Assembly (NCBI GenBank): GCA_963628435.1
Contig: CAVGEY010000001.1
Location: forward strand, 98,352 to 162,351
Source: CAKSQF01 sp963628435
GTDB lineage: Bacteria; Bacillota; Clostridia; Oscillospirales; CAG-272
Reading direction: 5' to 3'
Length of the DNA: 64,000 nucleotides
A program made the position numbers and the translations under genes. This document shows positions 42,192 to 51,612 of this stretch, in pieces. A model generated the notes under the pieces. The model had not been told where the DNA came from. It saw nothing but the letters and a program-made list of their open reading frames with translations, and ran no database searches. The stretch's first letter is position 1, and each line of letters opens with the position of its first letter.

Positions 42192-42220
42192 TTTACAAAT
42201 GCAACTGTTGTTTGTATAAT
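42192..42220 (+). promoter_or_regulatory. Sigma-A promoter of the GH43 lipoprotein gene
   Basis: TTTACA (42192-42197), a 17-base spacer and TATAAT (42215-42220), 39 bases before the ATG. The upstream AraC gene ends at 42167, so a site for that regulator could overlap. Confidence 0.82.
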
Positions 42221-42259
42221 AGTGTACGGATAATTTTGAAAATCCGAAAGGAAAGGTGT

Positions 42260-44905
42260 ATGAAAAGCGTTAACCGAAACTTTTTGATGCGCACCGTCTC
42301 GGCTTTGCTTGCAGCCGTATCGACAGTCTGTGCTGCGGGCGGATGCACAACATCCGAAAAGGCCGAAAAGACAGATGCGGCAACCGAAAAAAACGCGGTT
42401 TATACGGCGGCCGCAACCGACGGTAAAGTAACGACGATACCGCAGACGGCGGCGATACCCGAAACAGAGGAGGACTATATGATCGAGAGAACAGATTTCA
42501 AAACGCTTACCGAAGAGGAATTTTCCGAAAAATGGACTGTAATCCGCGAAAATAAGTCGAAATGGAAACTTGAGAGCGGCAGCGGTCTTGCGTTAACGAC
42601 CATGCAGGGCGAACTCTACGGCACAGACAACAGCGCCCGGAATATATTTATGCAGGAAGCGACCGGCAACTACATTATCGAAACAAAAATCGATCTGTCG
42701 CAGATTGCCTGCGAAAACTATCAGCAGGGCGGTCTGATGATTTATGCCGATGACGACAACTATGTAAAACTCGTCTGCGCCTGCAATTTCGAGCCCGGCG
42801 TTCAGTTTGCCTACGAGAGCGGCGGCAGCTTTACCTCGTGCGCGATTGTGTCGCTCAAAACCGAGGTAATCTGGCTCAGGATAAAGAAAGTCGGAAGGAC
42901 ATACACGGCATATTATACACCCGAAGGAATAGACAGCGGCTATCAGGAACTCGGAAGCTGTACGGTCAGCCTGAAGAAACCGCGCCGCGGACTTGTCGCG
43001 TTCAACGGCTCGACCGGCGCGAAATCCATGAAATTCACCTTCGAATATTTTGATGTTCTTGAAACAGACGCACCTGTTACGACCGAAAAGATATACAATA
43101 TGAAAATAAGCGAAACCGAGCTGAGAATGAACCCCGGTCAGACGCTGACTCTCTCTGCATCGGCGATCGAGAAGGGCGCCGGCAAGGTCAGCTACCGCTC
43201 GTCGGACAGCGGCGTTGTATCGGTTGACGAAAACGGCGTTATTACCGCCGTCGGAGAGGGATACGCGGTGATAAGCGCGACGGTGGAGAAGGGCAATCCC
43301 GCAGTCTGTGTTGTGTCGGTCGTTCCCGAAACGCTTTACAGATATAAATCGATCGGCAACCCGTATCTGCCGCTTTGGGAACACATCCCCGACGGAGAGC
43401 CTTATGTGTTCGAGGACCCCGACAATCCGGGCAAATACCGCCTCTATGTCTACGGCTCTCACGATACCGTACTCACGACCTACTGCGGCTATGAGCAGGT
43501 GGTATGGTCGGCACCTGTCGATGATCTGACCGACTGGACATATCACGGAGAAATTTTCAAATCGACCGTACAGGGCGGGAACGATCTTCTGTTCGCCCCC
43601 GATATTGCCGAAGTTGTCGGAGCGGACGGCAAAAAGACATACTATTTCTACCCGAACAATCAGACGGCGGGCAGAAGGAACATGGTCGCAAAATCAAGCC
43701 GTCCCGACGGCCCGTTTACCGTCTGCAACTGGGCAGAGGGAACAATAAACCAAACAGAGGGGCCGCTCGGCTTCGACGTCGCGATTCTCTATGATAACGG
43801 ACGCGTCTACGGCTATTGGGGATTTGAGTACGGAGACAAATGTCAGTGGGCGGAACTCGATCCCGACGATATGTCGACGCTGAAAGAGGGAACCGAGATA
43901 CATAACAACCTCCCGACGGTTACCGATGTCGAAAGCGGCAATTACAATCCCGCAGACTATAACATAGTACAGGACGAAAACATATACAAATGGGGATTCT
44001 TTGAGGCATCGTCCATACGCAAGGTCGGGAACAAATATGTATTTGTTTATTCCAGACGCGGACTCACGACCGAGCCTACCGGCCGTACTGTCGGACAGCT
44101 TGCCTACGGTTACAGCGACAGCCCCGAAGGGCCGTGGAAATACGGCGGAATAATCGTTGACGCGGCGGGAGAAACTCTTCCGAACGCTGCCGGCGGATAT
44201 GACCGCAGCTTCCCCGACAACAACACTCACGGAAGCATCTGTGAGATAAACGGACAGTGGTATATCTTCTATCACAGATCGAACAATATGTTCAGCCGTC
44301 AGAGCATGGTTGACAAAATCACTCTCGAATGGGATGAAAAATCGGTTGCAGACGGCGGCGGGGTACGCATAAGCATGGCGGAGGTAACGTCAAACGGATT
44401 TTATACCGACGGACTCGATCCCTATGCGAAATATCCCGCGAGCATGGCCTGCTTTATGACAGGCGAATCATACATCACCCCCGTTTACGAAAAACCGGCA
44501 GAGTATGAGCCGCTCACGGTTGCATCGAACAATTCGATTATCGGAATCAAATATTTTAATTTCGATAAAAATGCCGGAAAGGGAAAAAATACCGAGCTGA
44601 AAATATCGCTGAAACCGCTCGGAAAGAATGTTACCGTCGACGTATATCTGCGTCCCGATACGGCCGCCGACAGCGCGATAAAATATAAGAGCGGAAGCGG
44701 CGATGTCGAATCGCTCGGCGAGGGATGCATTAAGGCGGCAAGTTTTGATATAAGCTCGTCCGACGCGCAGGAAGCGACCGAAATCACAGTCCCGATGCCG
44801 GCGGCTGACCGCATTGACGGGCAGTGGGGACTCTTCTTCGTATTCCGCAGTACATCGGGCGGAAAACTCTGCGAGCTTTACACGGTTGAGTTTACCGCAG
44901 ACTGA
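42260..44905 (+). CDS. Multidomain GH43 lipoprotein (DUF1349-like, BIG2, GH43, CBM6-like)
   Basis: An 881-residue lipoprotein (AAGGC lipobox, Cys29) with a Thr/Ala-rich linker. Residues about 75-275 resemble the concanavalin-like DUF1349 domain of GH43 xylosidases (QQGGLMIYADDDNYVKLV, WLRIKKVGRTYTAYY). Residues about 281-360 are a BIG2 Ig-like domain (VSYRSSDSGVVSVDENGVI). From about 365 to 730 is a five-bladed GH43 catalytic domain (EPYVFEDPDNPGKYRLYVYGSHD, GFFEASSIRKVGNKYVFVYS, DNNTHGSICEINGQWYIFYH). Residues about 762-881 look like a CBM6 module. It probably removes arabinose or xylose from polysaccharide at the cell surface. AAGGAAAGG precedes ATG 42260. It has its own promoter and terminator. 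Confidence 0.85.
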   Translation: MKSVNRNFLMRTVSALLAAVSTVCAAGGCTTSEKAEKTDAATEKNAVYTAAATDGKVTTIPQTAAIPETEEDYMIERTDFKTLTEEEFSEKWTVIRENKSKWKLESGSGLALTTMQGELYGTDNSARNIFMQEATGNYIIETKIDLSQIACENYQQGGLMIYADDDNYVKLVCACNFEPGVQFAYESGGSFTSCAIVSLKTEVIWLRIKKVGRTYTAYYTPEGIDSGYQELGSCTVSLKKPRRGLVAFNGSTGAKSMKFTFEYFDVLETDAPVTTEKIYNMKISETELRMNPGQTLTLSASAIEKGAGKVSYRSSDSGVVSVDENGVITAVGEGYAVISATVEKGNPAVCVVSVVPETLYRYKSIGNPYLPLWEHIPDGEPYVFEDPDNPGKYRLYVYGSHDTVLTTYCGYEQVVWSAPVDDLTDWTYHGEIFKSTVQGGNDLLFAPDIAEVVGADGKKTYYFYPNNQTAGRRNMVAKSSRPDGPFTVCNWAEGTINQTEGPLGFDVAILYDNGRVYGYWGFEYGDKCQWAELDPDDMSTLKEGTEIHNNLPTVTDVESGNYNPADYNIVQDENIYKWGFFEASSIRKVGNKYVFVYSRRGLTTEPTGRTVGQLAYGYSDSPEGPWKYGGIIVDAAGETLPNAAGGYDRSFPDNNTHGSICEINGQWYIFYHRSNNMFSRQSMVDKITLEWDEKSVADGGGVRISMAEVTSNGFYTDGLDPYAKYPASMACFMTGESYITPVYEKPAEYEPLTVASNNSIIGIKYFNFDKNAGKGKNTELKISLKPLGKNVTVDVYLRPDTAADSAIKYKSGSGDVESLGEGCIKAASFDISSSDAQEATEITVPMPAADRIDGQWGLFFVFRSTSGGKLCELYTVEFTAD

Positions 44906-44923
44906 CAAAGAGATAAAGAGCGA

Positions 44924-44968
44924 CTGTCCGACCGTACCACGCGGTCGGACAGCCTTAAAGTTTATTTT
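44924..44968 (+). terminator. Rho-independent terminator after the GH43 lipoprotein gene
   Basis: CTGTCCGACCG (44924-44934) pairs with CGGTCGGACAG (44942-44952) around a 7-base loop; a T-rich stretch including a long T run follows at 44960-44973. Confidence 0.85.
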
Positions 44969-45049
44969 TTTTTCACAATTATTTTATAAAAAGAGCTTTT
45001 TTTTCTGATATAATCAAAGTGTAATTTTTTGGTTGAATCGGGTTTTTAT

Positions 45050-45550
45050 ATGTTAGATTATTTAAGCTCACTTAGCACATCCGAACTCGTTGTTTGGTCG
45101 ATTTTCATAGGCATTGTTGTCGGCGCATGCTCGATTTATTATAACAAGCGCATTATCGGATCATTCGTGCGCGCCCTGATTGCCGCCGGCGCCTGCGATA
45201 AGGAAAGCGCGAAAACGGTTGCCGAACTCGGATACGGAAAAAACCGATTTGTGCGTCATGCTCTGCGTGACGGCTCGGTGCTGCGCAAAATGGTCTGGGA
45301 GGTCGACGATAACTATACCGCCGACGAAAACGGAAGATATTTTTCGGCGCGTACCAAAAAGACCGATATAAATACCGCTCATTATTATATCGACGAGCAG
45401 AACCGCATAAAAGCCGATATGAGATACAGCGCAAAGGGAACCGATTTTATAACCCTTATAATCGCGGTTGTCGTTTTCTTTGTCGCGGCATACGCGCTTC
45501 TTATGTTTATCCCGTATATCGGTGAGCTTTTCGGATCGATTTCGGGCTGA
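45050..45550 (+). CDS. Small two-helix membrane protein, unknown function
   Basis: A 166-residue protein I do not recognise. One helix lies near the N-terminus (LVVWSIFIGIVVGACSIYY), then a soluble middle of about 95 residues (IIGSFVRALIAAGACDKESAKTVAELG, FSARTKKTDINTAHYYIDEQNR), and a C-terminal helix (FITLIIAVVVFFVAAYALLMF). TTG at 45029 is a possible earlier start, but ATG 45050 begins just before the first helix. The ribosome site is weak; a TATAAT lies at 45009-45014 without a clear -35. It is 46 bases upstream of the MORN-repeat gene and probably co-transcribed with it. Confidence 0.65.
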   Translation: MLDYLSSLSTSELVVWSIFIGIVVGACSIYYNKRIIGSFVRALIAAGACDKESAKTVAELGYGKNRFVRHALRDGSVLRKMVWEVDDNYTADENGRYFSARTKKTDINTAHYYIDEQNRIKADMRYSAKGTDFITLIIAVVVFFVAAYALLMFIPYIGELFGSISG

Positions 45551-45596
45551 TTTTATCATTTGACTTTTGACGGCTTCACTAAAAGGAGGTATATCC

Positions 45597-46496
45597 ATGT
45601 CGACAAGACGCAAATCAATGTCGTTTAAGACGTTTGTCCTGCTTGTCATACTCACAACTGCGGTTGTTGTCGGCGCGGTTTTCGCCGTGCTTTATTTCGG
45701 CGGGACAAGGCTTTTGACATATAAAACCTCCGAGCACGGAACAATAAGATTTCTGGGAAAGGTTGACGGCGACGGAAAACCGTCAAGCGGAAATGTTTAT
45801 TATTCGGACGGAAGCAAGGCGACACTCACCTATGAGGGCGATACTCTTGAATTCAGCGACGGATCAACGATTGACGGACGCATTGTAAGACTCGATTACG
45901 AGGACGGCGGCTGTTACCGCGGAGAGATAAACACCCTCCTGCGCGACGGCTCGGGAATAATGAAATTTTCGGGCGGCGATGTCTATGAGGGCGGCTTCGA
46001 ATACGGGCTTATCAGCGGCAAGGGCGTTTACAGCTACGCAAACGGCGATGTTTATACCGGCGAGTTCAGCGCGGGTGTAAAAAACGGCAGCGGCAGCTAT
46101 ACATGGGCCGAGGAGGACGGCAAAACCGACACCTATGTCGGACAGTTCAAAAACAATCTTAAGGACGGCAGCGGCATATACCGCTACGGAGACGGCACCG
46201 TCTATGAGGGCGAATATAAAAACGATGTCAAAAACGGAAACGGCAAACTCACATTCGCGAGCGGTGCGGTTTATGAGGGAGAATTCAAAAACGATATGCG
46301 CAGCGGCAAGGGAAAATACACCTTTACCAACGGCGATGTCTATGAAGGCGACTTCTATATGAACGCGATTACCGGCTACGGAACATATCACTGGGCAGAC
46401 GGCAAACGCGCCGATTATACCGGATATTTCAAAAACGGAGCTATCGTAACAGTCGATGAGACCGAAACCGAAGCCGCGAAAACCGAAAGCAGATAA
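45597..46496 (+). CDS. Membrane-anchored MORN-repeat protein
   Basis: A 299-residue protein with one N-terminal helix (about residues 11-34), then a beta-rich linker and at least seven MORN repeats of the form Y-x-G-x-F-x-x-G-x-x-x-G-x-G (VYEGGF, VYTGEF, TYVGQF, VYEGEY, VYEGEF, VYEGDF and a degenerate DYTGYF). In bacteria such repeats form elongated beta scaffolds that bind lipid, peptidoglycan or proteins; no enzymatic residues are visible. AAGGAGG precedes ATG 45597. A strong terminator follows. Confidence 0.83.
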   Translation: MSTRRKSMSFKTFVLLVILTTAVVVGAVFAVLYFGGTRLLTYKTSEHGTIRFLGKVDGDGKPSSGNVYYSDGSKATLTYEGDTLEFSDGSTIDGRIVRLDYEDGGCYRGEINTLLRDGSGIMKFSGGDVYEGGFEYGLISGKGVYSYANGDVYTGEFSAGVKNGSGSYTWAEEDGKTDTYVGQFKNNLKDGSGIYRYGDGTVYEGEYKNDVKNGNGKLTFASGAVYEGEFKNDMRSGKGKYTFTNGDVYEGDFYMNAITGYGTYHWADGKRADYTGYFKNGAIVTVDETETEAAKTESR

Positions 46497-46498
46497 AT

Positions 46499-46537
46499 AA
46501 TCCACCATTACGGAGTATATACGTAATGGTGGATTTT
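46499..46537. terminator. Strong terminator after the MORN-repeat gene
   Basis: AATCCACCATTACG (46499-46512) pairs perfectly with CGTAATGGTGGATT (46522-46535) around a 9-base loop, followed by TT. The A-rich left flank makes it usable in both directions. Confidence 0.85.
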
Positions 46538-46640
46538 CCGTAAACGGCTATTATCATATTGACATAATTCCGATTTTATGATAGTATCGCTATGTAGAAT
46601 CTCTTAAAATTCGCCGCGTGACTGCGGGGAAAGGCGGCTT

Positions 46641-48500
46641 TTGCCGATACCGACTATGGACAATAAAATCGAAACCGCCGAGCTTCGGCAGGATAACCCG
46701 CAAACCGAAAAGATAACCGACAGCCGAAGAAGGCTGTTTGATTCTCTCTCGGACAGAATACCGGACATTCTTTTCTGTCTGCTTTTCATTGCGGCGGTCG
46801 CTTTTCTCATTTGGAAAGCGGAATACGGATACGGAAACCGCGATGAGTCATTCTATCTGACCGTTCCGAAGCGGCTTGCGCAGGGCGATTCGCTTATAAC
46901 CGACGAATGGCATGTTTCGCAGCTTTCGGGACTGCTTATCTATCCGATTGTGAAGATTTATATGCTGATAAATCCGACATTCGAGGGCGCGATACTGCAT
47001 TTCAGATATATTTATATCGCGTTTCAATCGGTTGCCGCACTCTGTCTCTACCTTATGCTGCGCAGAACATCGAAATTCGGCGCACTCATAGGCTCGCTTT
47101 TCTTTATGCTTTACGCTCCGTTCAATATATCGGCGCTCTCATATAATTCGATGGGAGTCGGATTTTTCGCGCTTTCGACCGCCGCTTTCATAACACGAAA
47201 GCCGTACGATAAGTCGGTCGGCAAAAAAAGAAAAATTCTCGGTTTTCTGCGCGATATGCTCACGGGTATCCTCTTTTCGGCTGCGGTGCTTTGCTCCCCC
47301 TATCTCGCCGCGCTTTATTTTATCTATCTTATATGCGCTTCGGCGGCGGCGGTTATATCGAAGATTACGAAAAAGCGTTATGACGGCGGCTCACTTCTCG
47401 ACCTTAAAACCGTACTCGGAATAACCGCCGGTGTCGCTTCGGCGGCGGGGCTGTTCTTTGTTTTTCTGCTCTCCCGCGCATCTGTTTCGGATATAATAAA
47501 ATCGGTCCCGATGATTTTTTCGGACCCCGAACACCGCGCGATTTCGCTTTTCAACACGATAAAATACTTTTGCTATTATGTAAAGGGGAGCAATGCCGCG
47601 GCGCCCTACTGCTTTGCCGCAGCCGCTCTGCTTATGACTGTGTCGGCAATCGACAGAAAATCGCCGCTTCGCAAAACGGTTTATTTCGCGCTTGCAGCCG
47701 TTACCACGCTGATTTATACTCTGAATTTCGGCAGTATGCCCACAATCAACTGCTTTATGATGCCGCTGAACATTCTCGGCGCCGTTTCGTATTTCCTGCT
47801 TGCCGACAGACCGAAAAAACTCTTTTACGGTATGTGGCTGCCGACACTTTTTTATGCTTATGCGATTTCGGCATCTTCGAATCAGTGTTTTCTTGTCGTA
47901 TCGTCGGCATATTCGGTCGGAACGATTGCGTCGGCTGTCTTTATCGCGCTCTTTATCGCCGAGCAGGCGGAGGGGAATTTCGCCGCGCTTTTCGTAACAT
48001 TTCTGTCGGCGACCGCCGCTTTTTCGATTCTCTTTGTTATGTTTATGAATGTGCGAATAAACAGCAATTTCTGGGACAGCGAAAATGATGAGCTTGATAC
48101 GAAAATCGAATACGGAATAAATCGCGGCGTAAAGACGCAGGCGGCTTTTTCTCTCTATTACGACAGGCTGATGGAGGATACCGAAGAAATCCGCTCGATA
48201 GAATCGGGCAATGTGCTTTATTTTTCAACCGAAACCTGTCTGTATGTTGCCGACGGCAAACGAAACGCCTCTTTTTCGGGCTGGATTTCGATCGGAAGTA
48301 AGGAGAAAAATGAAATTTCGGAGGCAATATCCCGACTTGCCGACTATTATAAGCTGAATCCCGAAAAACGCCCCGACTTTATCTATCTGAATATAGATAC
48401 GGAGGGAACGCTCGAAAATCTGATTGATAAGCTGAATCTCGACTGCGATGTCGAAATGACAAAATACGGAAGTTATATTCTCACCTGCAGATGGGAGTAA
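46641..48500 (+). CDS. GT39/ArnT-like polytopic membrane protein
   Basis: A 619-residue protein with about ten membrane helices and a C-terminal soluble domain of about 130 residues. The first outside loop contains GYGNRDESFYLTVPKRLAQGD, where Asp-Glu resembles the catalytic acidic pair of lipid-linked-sugar transferases (GT39/ArnT/PMT_2); HVSQLSGLLIYPIVKIYM follows. That would make it a transferase of sugar from a polyprenyl donor to an envelope acceptor. I start at TTG 46641, six bases after AAAGG; ATG 46656 lacks a good site. It is monocistronic and followed by a terminator. The enzymatic call rests on topology and the acidic pair only. Confidence 0.65.
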   Translation: MPIPTMDNKIETAELRQDNPQTEKITDSRRRLFDSLSDRIPDILFCLLFIAAVAFLIWKAEYGYGNRDESFYLTVPKRLAQGDSLITDEWHVSQLSGLLIYPIVKIYMLINPTFEGAILHFRYIYIAFQSVAALCLYLMLRRTSKFGALIGSLFFMLYAPFNISALSYNSMGVGFFALSTAAFITRKPYDKSVGKKRKILGFLRDMLTGILFSAAVLCSPYLAALYFIYLICASAAAVISKITKKRYDGGSLLDLKTVLGITAGVASAAGLFFVFLLSRASVSDIIKSVPMIFSDPEHRAISLFNTIKYFCYYVKGSNAAAPYCFAAAALLMTVSAIDRKSPLRKTVYFALAAVTTLIYTLNFGSMPTINCFMMPLNILGAVSYFLLADRPKKLFYGMWLPTLFYAYAISASSNQCFLVVSSAYSVGTIASAVFIALFIAEQAEGNFAALFVTFLSATAAFSILFVMFMNVRINSNFWDSENDELDTKIEYGINRGVKTQAAFSLYYDRLMEDTEEIRSIESGNVLYFSTETCLYVADGKRNASFSGWISIGSKEKNEISEAISRLADYYKLNPEKRPDFIYLNIDTEGTLENLIDKLNLDCDVEMTKYGSYILTCRWE

Positions 48501-48524
48501 AAATATAAAAATTATAACAAATCC

Positions 48525-48556
48525 GCCCGACACTTTTTCGTGTCGGGCAGATTTTT
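48525..48556. terminator. Bidirectional terminator between convergent genes
   Basis: GCCCGACAC (48525-48533) pairs with GTGTCGGGC (48540-48548), followed by AGATTTTT on the plus strand. Confidence 0.85.
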
Positions 48557-48567
48557 CGTTATTCGGT

Positions 48568-49038
48568 TTATCGGTTTTCGCTCGGCGTGAATATCAGCTC
48601 ATTGCCGTCGGCGTCGGTCAGAATAAGCAGTTTTCCGCCGTCAAGCAGATAATCGTATTCTTTTCGCTCTCCGTCTATGACGATTGTGATTTTACCGTCT
48701 CCGGTCGAATACACGCCCCTCGCTTCTTCCTTTTCGGATGTCGGGCCGGATGATTTGTAATATGTAAAGCCGCCCTCGCCGCTCTCGCTGTCGATTTTTT
48801 CAAACACATATCCGCAAAGCCCGTCCGGGCAGAACCACGAACCGACAAGCGATTTCGATGTTTCGGACTCCTCTGCATCGGGGCCTGCCGTTACAATGCC
48901 GCCCTTATTGAATCCCGATGAGCAGCCGCAAAGGCAGATCGGGATAAGCGCCGAAATAAGAAGAACGGAAGCGATGGTTAACATTTTTGATTTTTTGCCG
49001 TAACTGTTTTCTTTTTTCATTTCCGTATCCGACATCAT
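48568..49038 (-). CDS. Small lipoprotein, unknown function
   Basis: About 156 residues. After a short polar start comes a signal helix ending LIPICLCGCSSG, with the lipid Cys in LCGC. The mature part (about 115 residues) is beta-rich: SLVGSWFCPDGLCGYVFEKID, YKSSGPTSEKEEARGVYST, ITIVIDGERKEYDYLLDGGKLLILTD. This resembles the small lipocalin-like domains (DUF5640 kind) common in clostridial lipoproteins. I choose ATG 49038, 9 bases after AAAGG; ATG 49020 is the alternative. It lies 34 bases downstream of the EEP-family gene and probably shares its transcript. Confidence 0.7.
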   Translation of the reverse strand: MMSDTEMKKENSYGKKSKMLTIASVLLISALIPICLCGCSSGFNKGGIVTAGPDAEESETSKSLVGSWFCPDGLCGYVFEKIDSESGEGGFTYYKSSGPTSEKEEARGVYSTGDGKITIVIDGERKEYDYLLDGGKLLILTDADGNELIFTPSENR

Positions 49039-49072
49039 GCCGGACATCCTTTCGTATACTGTTTTCGAAAAT

Positions 49073-49858
49073 TTATCGGAATTCGATGCAGACGGGATAG
49101 TGATCCGAGAGAAAAACTCCGTGACGCTCTTCTGTCCATTTCGTGAGTGTAAACGGCTGCTTTGCCGTTTCTTCATCGGCCAGAATGTAGTCGATTTTAA
49201 GTCCCGGATTTTTCTCGTCTTCGGCTGTCGGAATTCTGTAGCCGTGGAAGGTCATGCCCGAATTTTCGGTAAGATCGACGACTTTCGGATCTTGACATTC
49301 ACGGCAGATTTTCAGAGTTTTACTGTCGGAACGGGAGTTGAAATCACCGAAGATAAAGAAAGGACAGTCGATTTTTTTTCTGTCGGCCGATACGCGGTCG
49401 AGAACGAGCTTTATCCCTTTTTCGCAGGCGCTTTGGCTCACGTGGTCGAGATGGGTGTTGTAGATGCGCAGAAGTTCGCCGCGGTATTTTACGAGCAGGC
49501 ACTGGCAGATTCTCGGACAATCACTCTGATCTTCATAGCGCGAGCCGGGAATGTCGGGCGTGTCGGACAGCCAGAAGAAGTCAAGTGCGAGAAGGCTTAA
49601 TGCATCCTTTTTCAGCGCGGTCGCGACTCCCTCACCGCCGAAATCGGCTCCGCGCGGATTGAAACAGAACAAGTAGTCGCAGAGAGAGCTTTGCAGCATC
49701 CTCATATTGAAGTCCATCGCCTCCTGAAAGCAGATGACATCGGGCTTTTCACCGTTTATTTTGTCGAGTATGCCGCCGAGACGCGAACGAAAATCGTTCT
49801 GTCCGTCGCCGTTCAGGCAATTTCTTATATTAAATGTGACAATCTTGATTTTTTTCAT
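49073..49858 (-). CDS. Endonuclease/exonuclease/phosphatase (EEP) family hydrolase
   Basis: A 261-residue metal-dependent phosphodiesterase with the EEP motifs in order: TFNIRNCLN, DVICFQEAMDF (metal Glu), IYNTHLDHVSQ, FGDFNSRSD, IDYILAD and LSDHYPV at the end. There is no signal peptide, so it is cytoplasmic. Members act on nucleic acids, sphingolipids or inositol phosphates; this protein resembles the group that includes exodeoxyribonuclease-like and CCR4-like hydrolases, without a decisive feature. It is the first gene of a two-gene unit with the lipoprotein, from a consensus promoter at 49912-49940. Confidence 0.87.
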   Translation of the reverse strand: MKKIKIVTFNIRNCLNGDGQNDFRSRLGGILDKINGEKPDVICFQEAMDFNMRMLQSSLCDYLFCFNPRGADFGGEGVATALKKDALSLLALDFFWLSDTPDIPGSRYEDQSDCPRICQCLLVKYRGELLRIYNTHLDHVSQSACEKGIKLVLDRVSADRKKIDCPFFIFGDFNSRSDSKTLKICRECQDPKVVDLTENSGMTFHGYRIPTAEDEKNPGLKIDYILADEETAKQPFTLTKWTEERHGVFLSDHYPVCIEFR

Positions 49859-49911
49859 TTTTTGTCCGCCTTTCTCCGTAATCCGACGGAAAAATCAAAT
49901 ATTATAAGATA

Positions 49912-49940
49912 ATTGTAAGAAAATAATCGCATTTTGTCAA
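49912..49940 (-). promoter_or_regulatory. Sigma-A promoter of the EEP-hydrolase gene
   Basis: On the minus strand TTGACA (plus 49935-49940), a 17-base spacer and TACAAT (plus 49912-49917), about 54 bases before the start. Confidence 0.8.
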
Positions 49941-50084
49941 GTGAAAAATCGCAAAAACAGAATTTTCGGAATGCGATTTGTATCCGCGGACGGCCGTTTT
50001 CTCCCAAATATTGAGAAGCGGCAAAAAAAGTTTGCTTTTTTTGCTTTTTTCGGAACAAAAAGTTCAAAAAAAAGCGTAAAAGGC

Positions 50085-50113
50085 TTGTAATCGCGAAAAA
50101 AAAATAGTATAAT
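50085..50113 (+). promoter_or_regulatory. Sigma-A promoter of asnS
   Basis: TTGTAA (50085-50090), a 17-base spacer and TATAAT (50108-50113), 43 bases before asnS. The leader is too short for a T-box, so asparagine-tRNA control by that route is unlikely. Confidence 0.75.
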
Positions 50114-50155
50114 ATACAAATTAAGACAGAAAGAGTCGAAAGGAATGTTACAGCC

Positions 50156-51550
50156 ATGAAGCGAACAGAAATAAAATCAATTCTCGCCGAGCCCGAAAAA
50201 TACGCCGATAAAGAGGTTACCGTCTGCGGATGGGCAAGAACGATAAGAGCCTCAAATGCGTTCGGCTTTATCGAACTCAACGACGGATCATGCCTGAAAA
50301 ATCTTCAGGTCGTTATAGAAGATTCCAAACTCGAAAATTATAAAACACTCGCAAAACAGAATGTCGGAGCGTCATTCTGTATAGACGGTGTACTTGTCGT
50401 TACCCCCGACGCGAAACAGCCGTGCGAGCTGAAAGCCGACAAGGTCGAGATAGAGGGAAGCTCAACCCCCGATTACCCGATGCAGAAAAAAGGGCAGTCG
50501 CTCGAATTTCTGCGCACAAAACCGCATCTGCGTCCCCGCACAAATCTCTTCTCGGCGGTTTTCCGTGTGCGTTCGACCGCCGCACAGCTCCTGCATAAAT
50601 TCTTCCATGACAACGGATTCGTATATGTTCATACGCCTCTGATTACGACAAGCGACTGCGAAGGCGCGGGCGATATGTTCAAGGTTACATCTTTCGATCT
50701 GGCGAACGTTCCGAAGAATGAAGACGGCAGTGTCGACTACTCGAAAGATTTCTTCTGCAAGGCGGCAAACCTTACCGTGTCCGGTCAGCTCAATGTCGAG
50801 TCTTTCGCCATGGCGTTCGGAAAGGTTTATACCTTCGGCCCTACTTTCAGAGCCGAACGCTCAAACACTCCCCGTCATGCCGCCGAATTCTGGATGCTTG
50901 AACCCGAAATCGCGTTTGCCGATCTGACCGATGATATGGAGCTTGCCGAGGCAATGCTCAAATATGTCATTTCGGGGCTTCTCGACGAATGCCGCGACGA
51001 ACTCGAATTTTTCAATCTCCGCGTCGACAAGGGACTTATCGAACGTCTTAACAATATCGTAAATTCGGATTTCGCGGTCTGCACATACGAACACGCCGTC
51101 GAGCTGCTCGAAAAGAGCGGTGAAAAGTTCGAATATCCGATCGGCTGGGGCGAAGATTTGCAGACAGAGCATGAAAGATATCTCACCGAAAAGGTTTACA
51201 AACGTCCGGTGTTCGTTACCGACTGGCCCCGCGAAATCAAGGCTTTCTATATGCGTCTGAACGACGACAACAAAACGGTTGCGGCAGTCGATCTGCTTGT
51301 TCCCGGAGTCGGAGAACTTATAGGCGGCTCACAGCGTGAGGAGCGTCCCGATTATCTTGATGCCGCATTCGAACGCTTCGGCCTTGACAAGGAAACCTAC
51401 GGCTGGTATGCCGAGCTGCGCAAATACGGCGGAACAAAGCACGCGGGCTTCGGTCTCGGATTCGAAAGACTTATCATGTATGTAACCGGAATGTCCAATA
51501 TCCGCGATGTCGAGGCATTCCCGAGAACCACCGGCAACGCCGAGTTCTGA
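50156..51550 (+). CDS. asnS: Asparaginyl-tRNA synthetase
   Basis: A 464-residue class II synthetase charging tRNA-Asn. The OB-fold anticodon-binding domain ([25 protein letters not shown]) is followed by motif 2 ([22 protein letters not shown]) and motif 3 ([28 protein letters not shown]). Length is standard. AAAGG (50139-50143) is 12 bases from the ATG. It is followed on the same strand by the aminotransferase, mnmG and rsmG. Confidence 0.96.
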   Translation: MKRTEIKSILAEPEKYADKEVTVCGWARTIRASNAFGFIELNDGSCLKNLQVVIEDSKLENYKTLAKQNVGASFCIDGVLVVTPDAKQPCELKADKVEIEGSSTPDYPMQKKGQSLEFLRTKPHLRPRTNLFSAVFRVRSTAAQLLHKFFHDNGFVYVHTPLITTSDCEGAGDMFKVTSFDLANVPKNEDGSVDYSKDFFCKAANLTVSGQLNVESFAMAFGKVYTFGPTFRAERSNTPRHAAEFWMLEPEIAFADLTDDMELAEAMLKYVISGLLDECRDELEFFNLRVDKGLIERLNNIVNSDFAVCTYEHAVELLEKSGEKFEYPIGWGEDLQTEHERYLTEKVYKRPVFVTDWPREIKAFYMRLNDDNKTVAAVDLLVPGVGELIGGSQREERPDYLDAAFERFGLDKETYGWYAELRKYGGTKHAGFGLGFERLIMYVTGMSNIRDVEAFPRTTGNAEF

Positions 51551-51612
51551 TAATATATGCCGCAGAGCGGCAAAACGAAAACAACCCACGATACTGAAAG
51601 GAAAGTAATACC

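Noticed and set aside
49859..50084. T-box or other riboswitch ahead of asnS
   Set aside because: The mapped promoter leaves only about 40 transcribed bases before asnS, and the upstream stretch is poly-A/T without T-box features.
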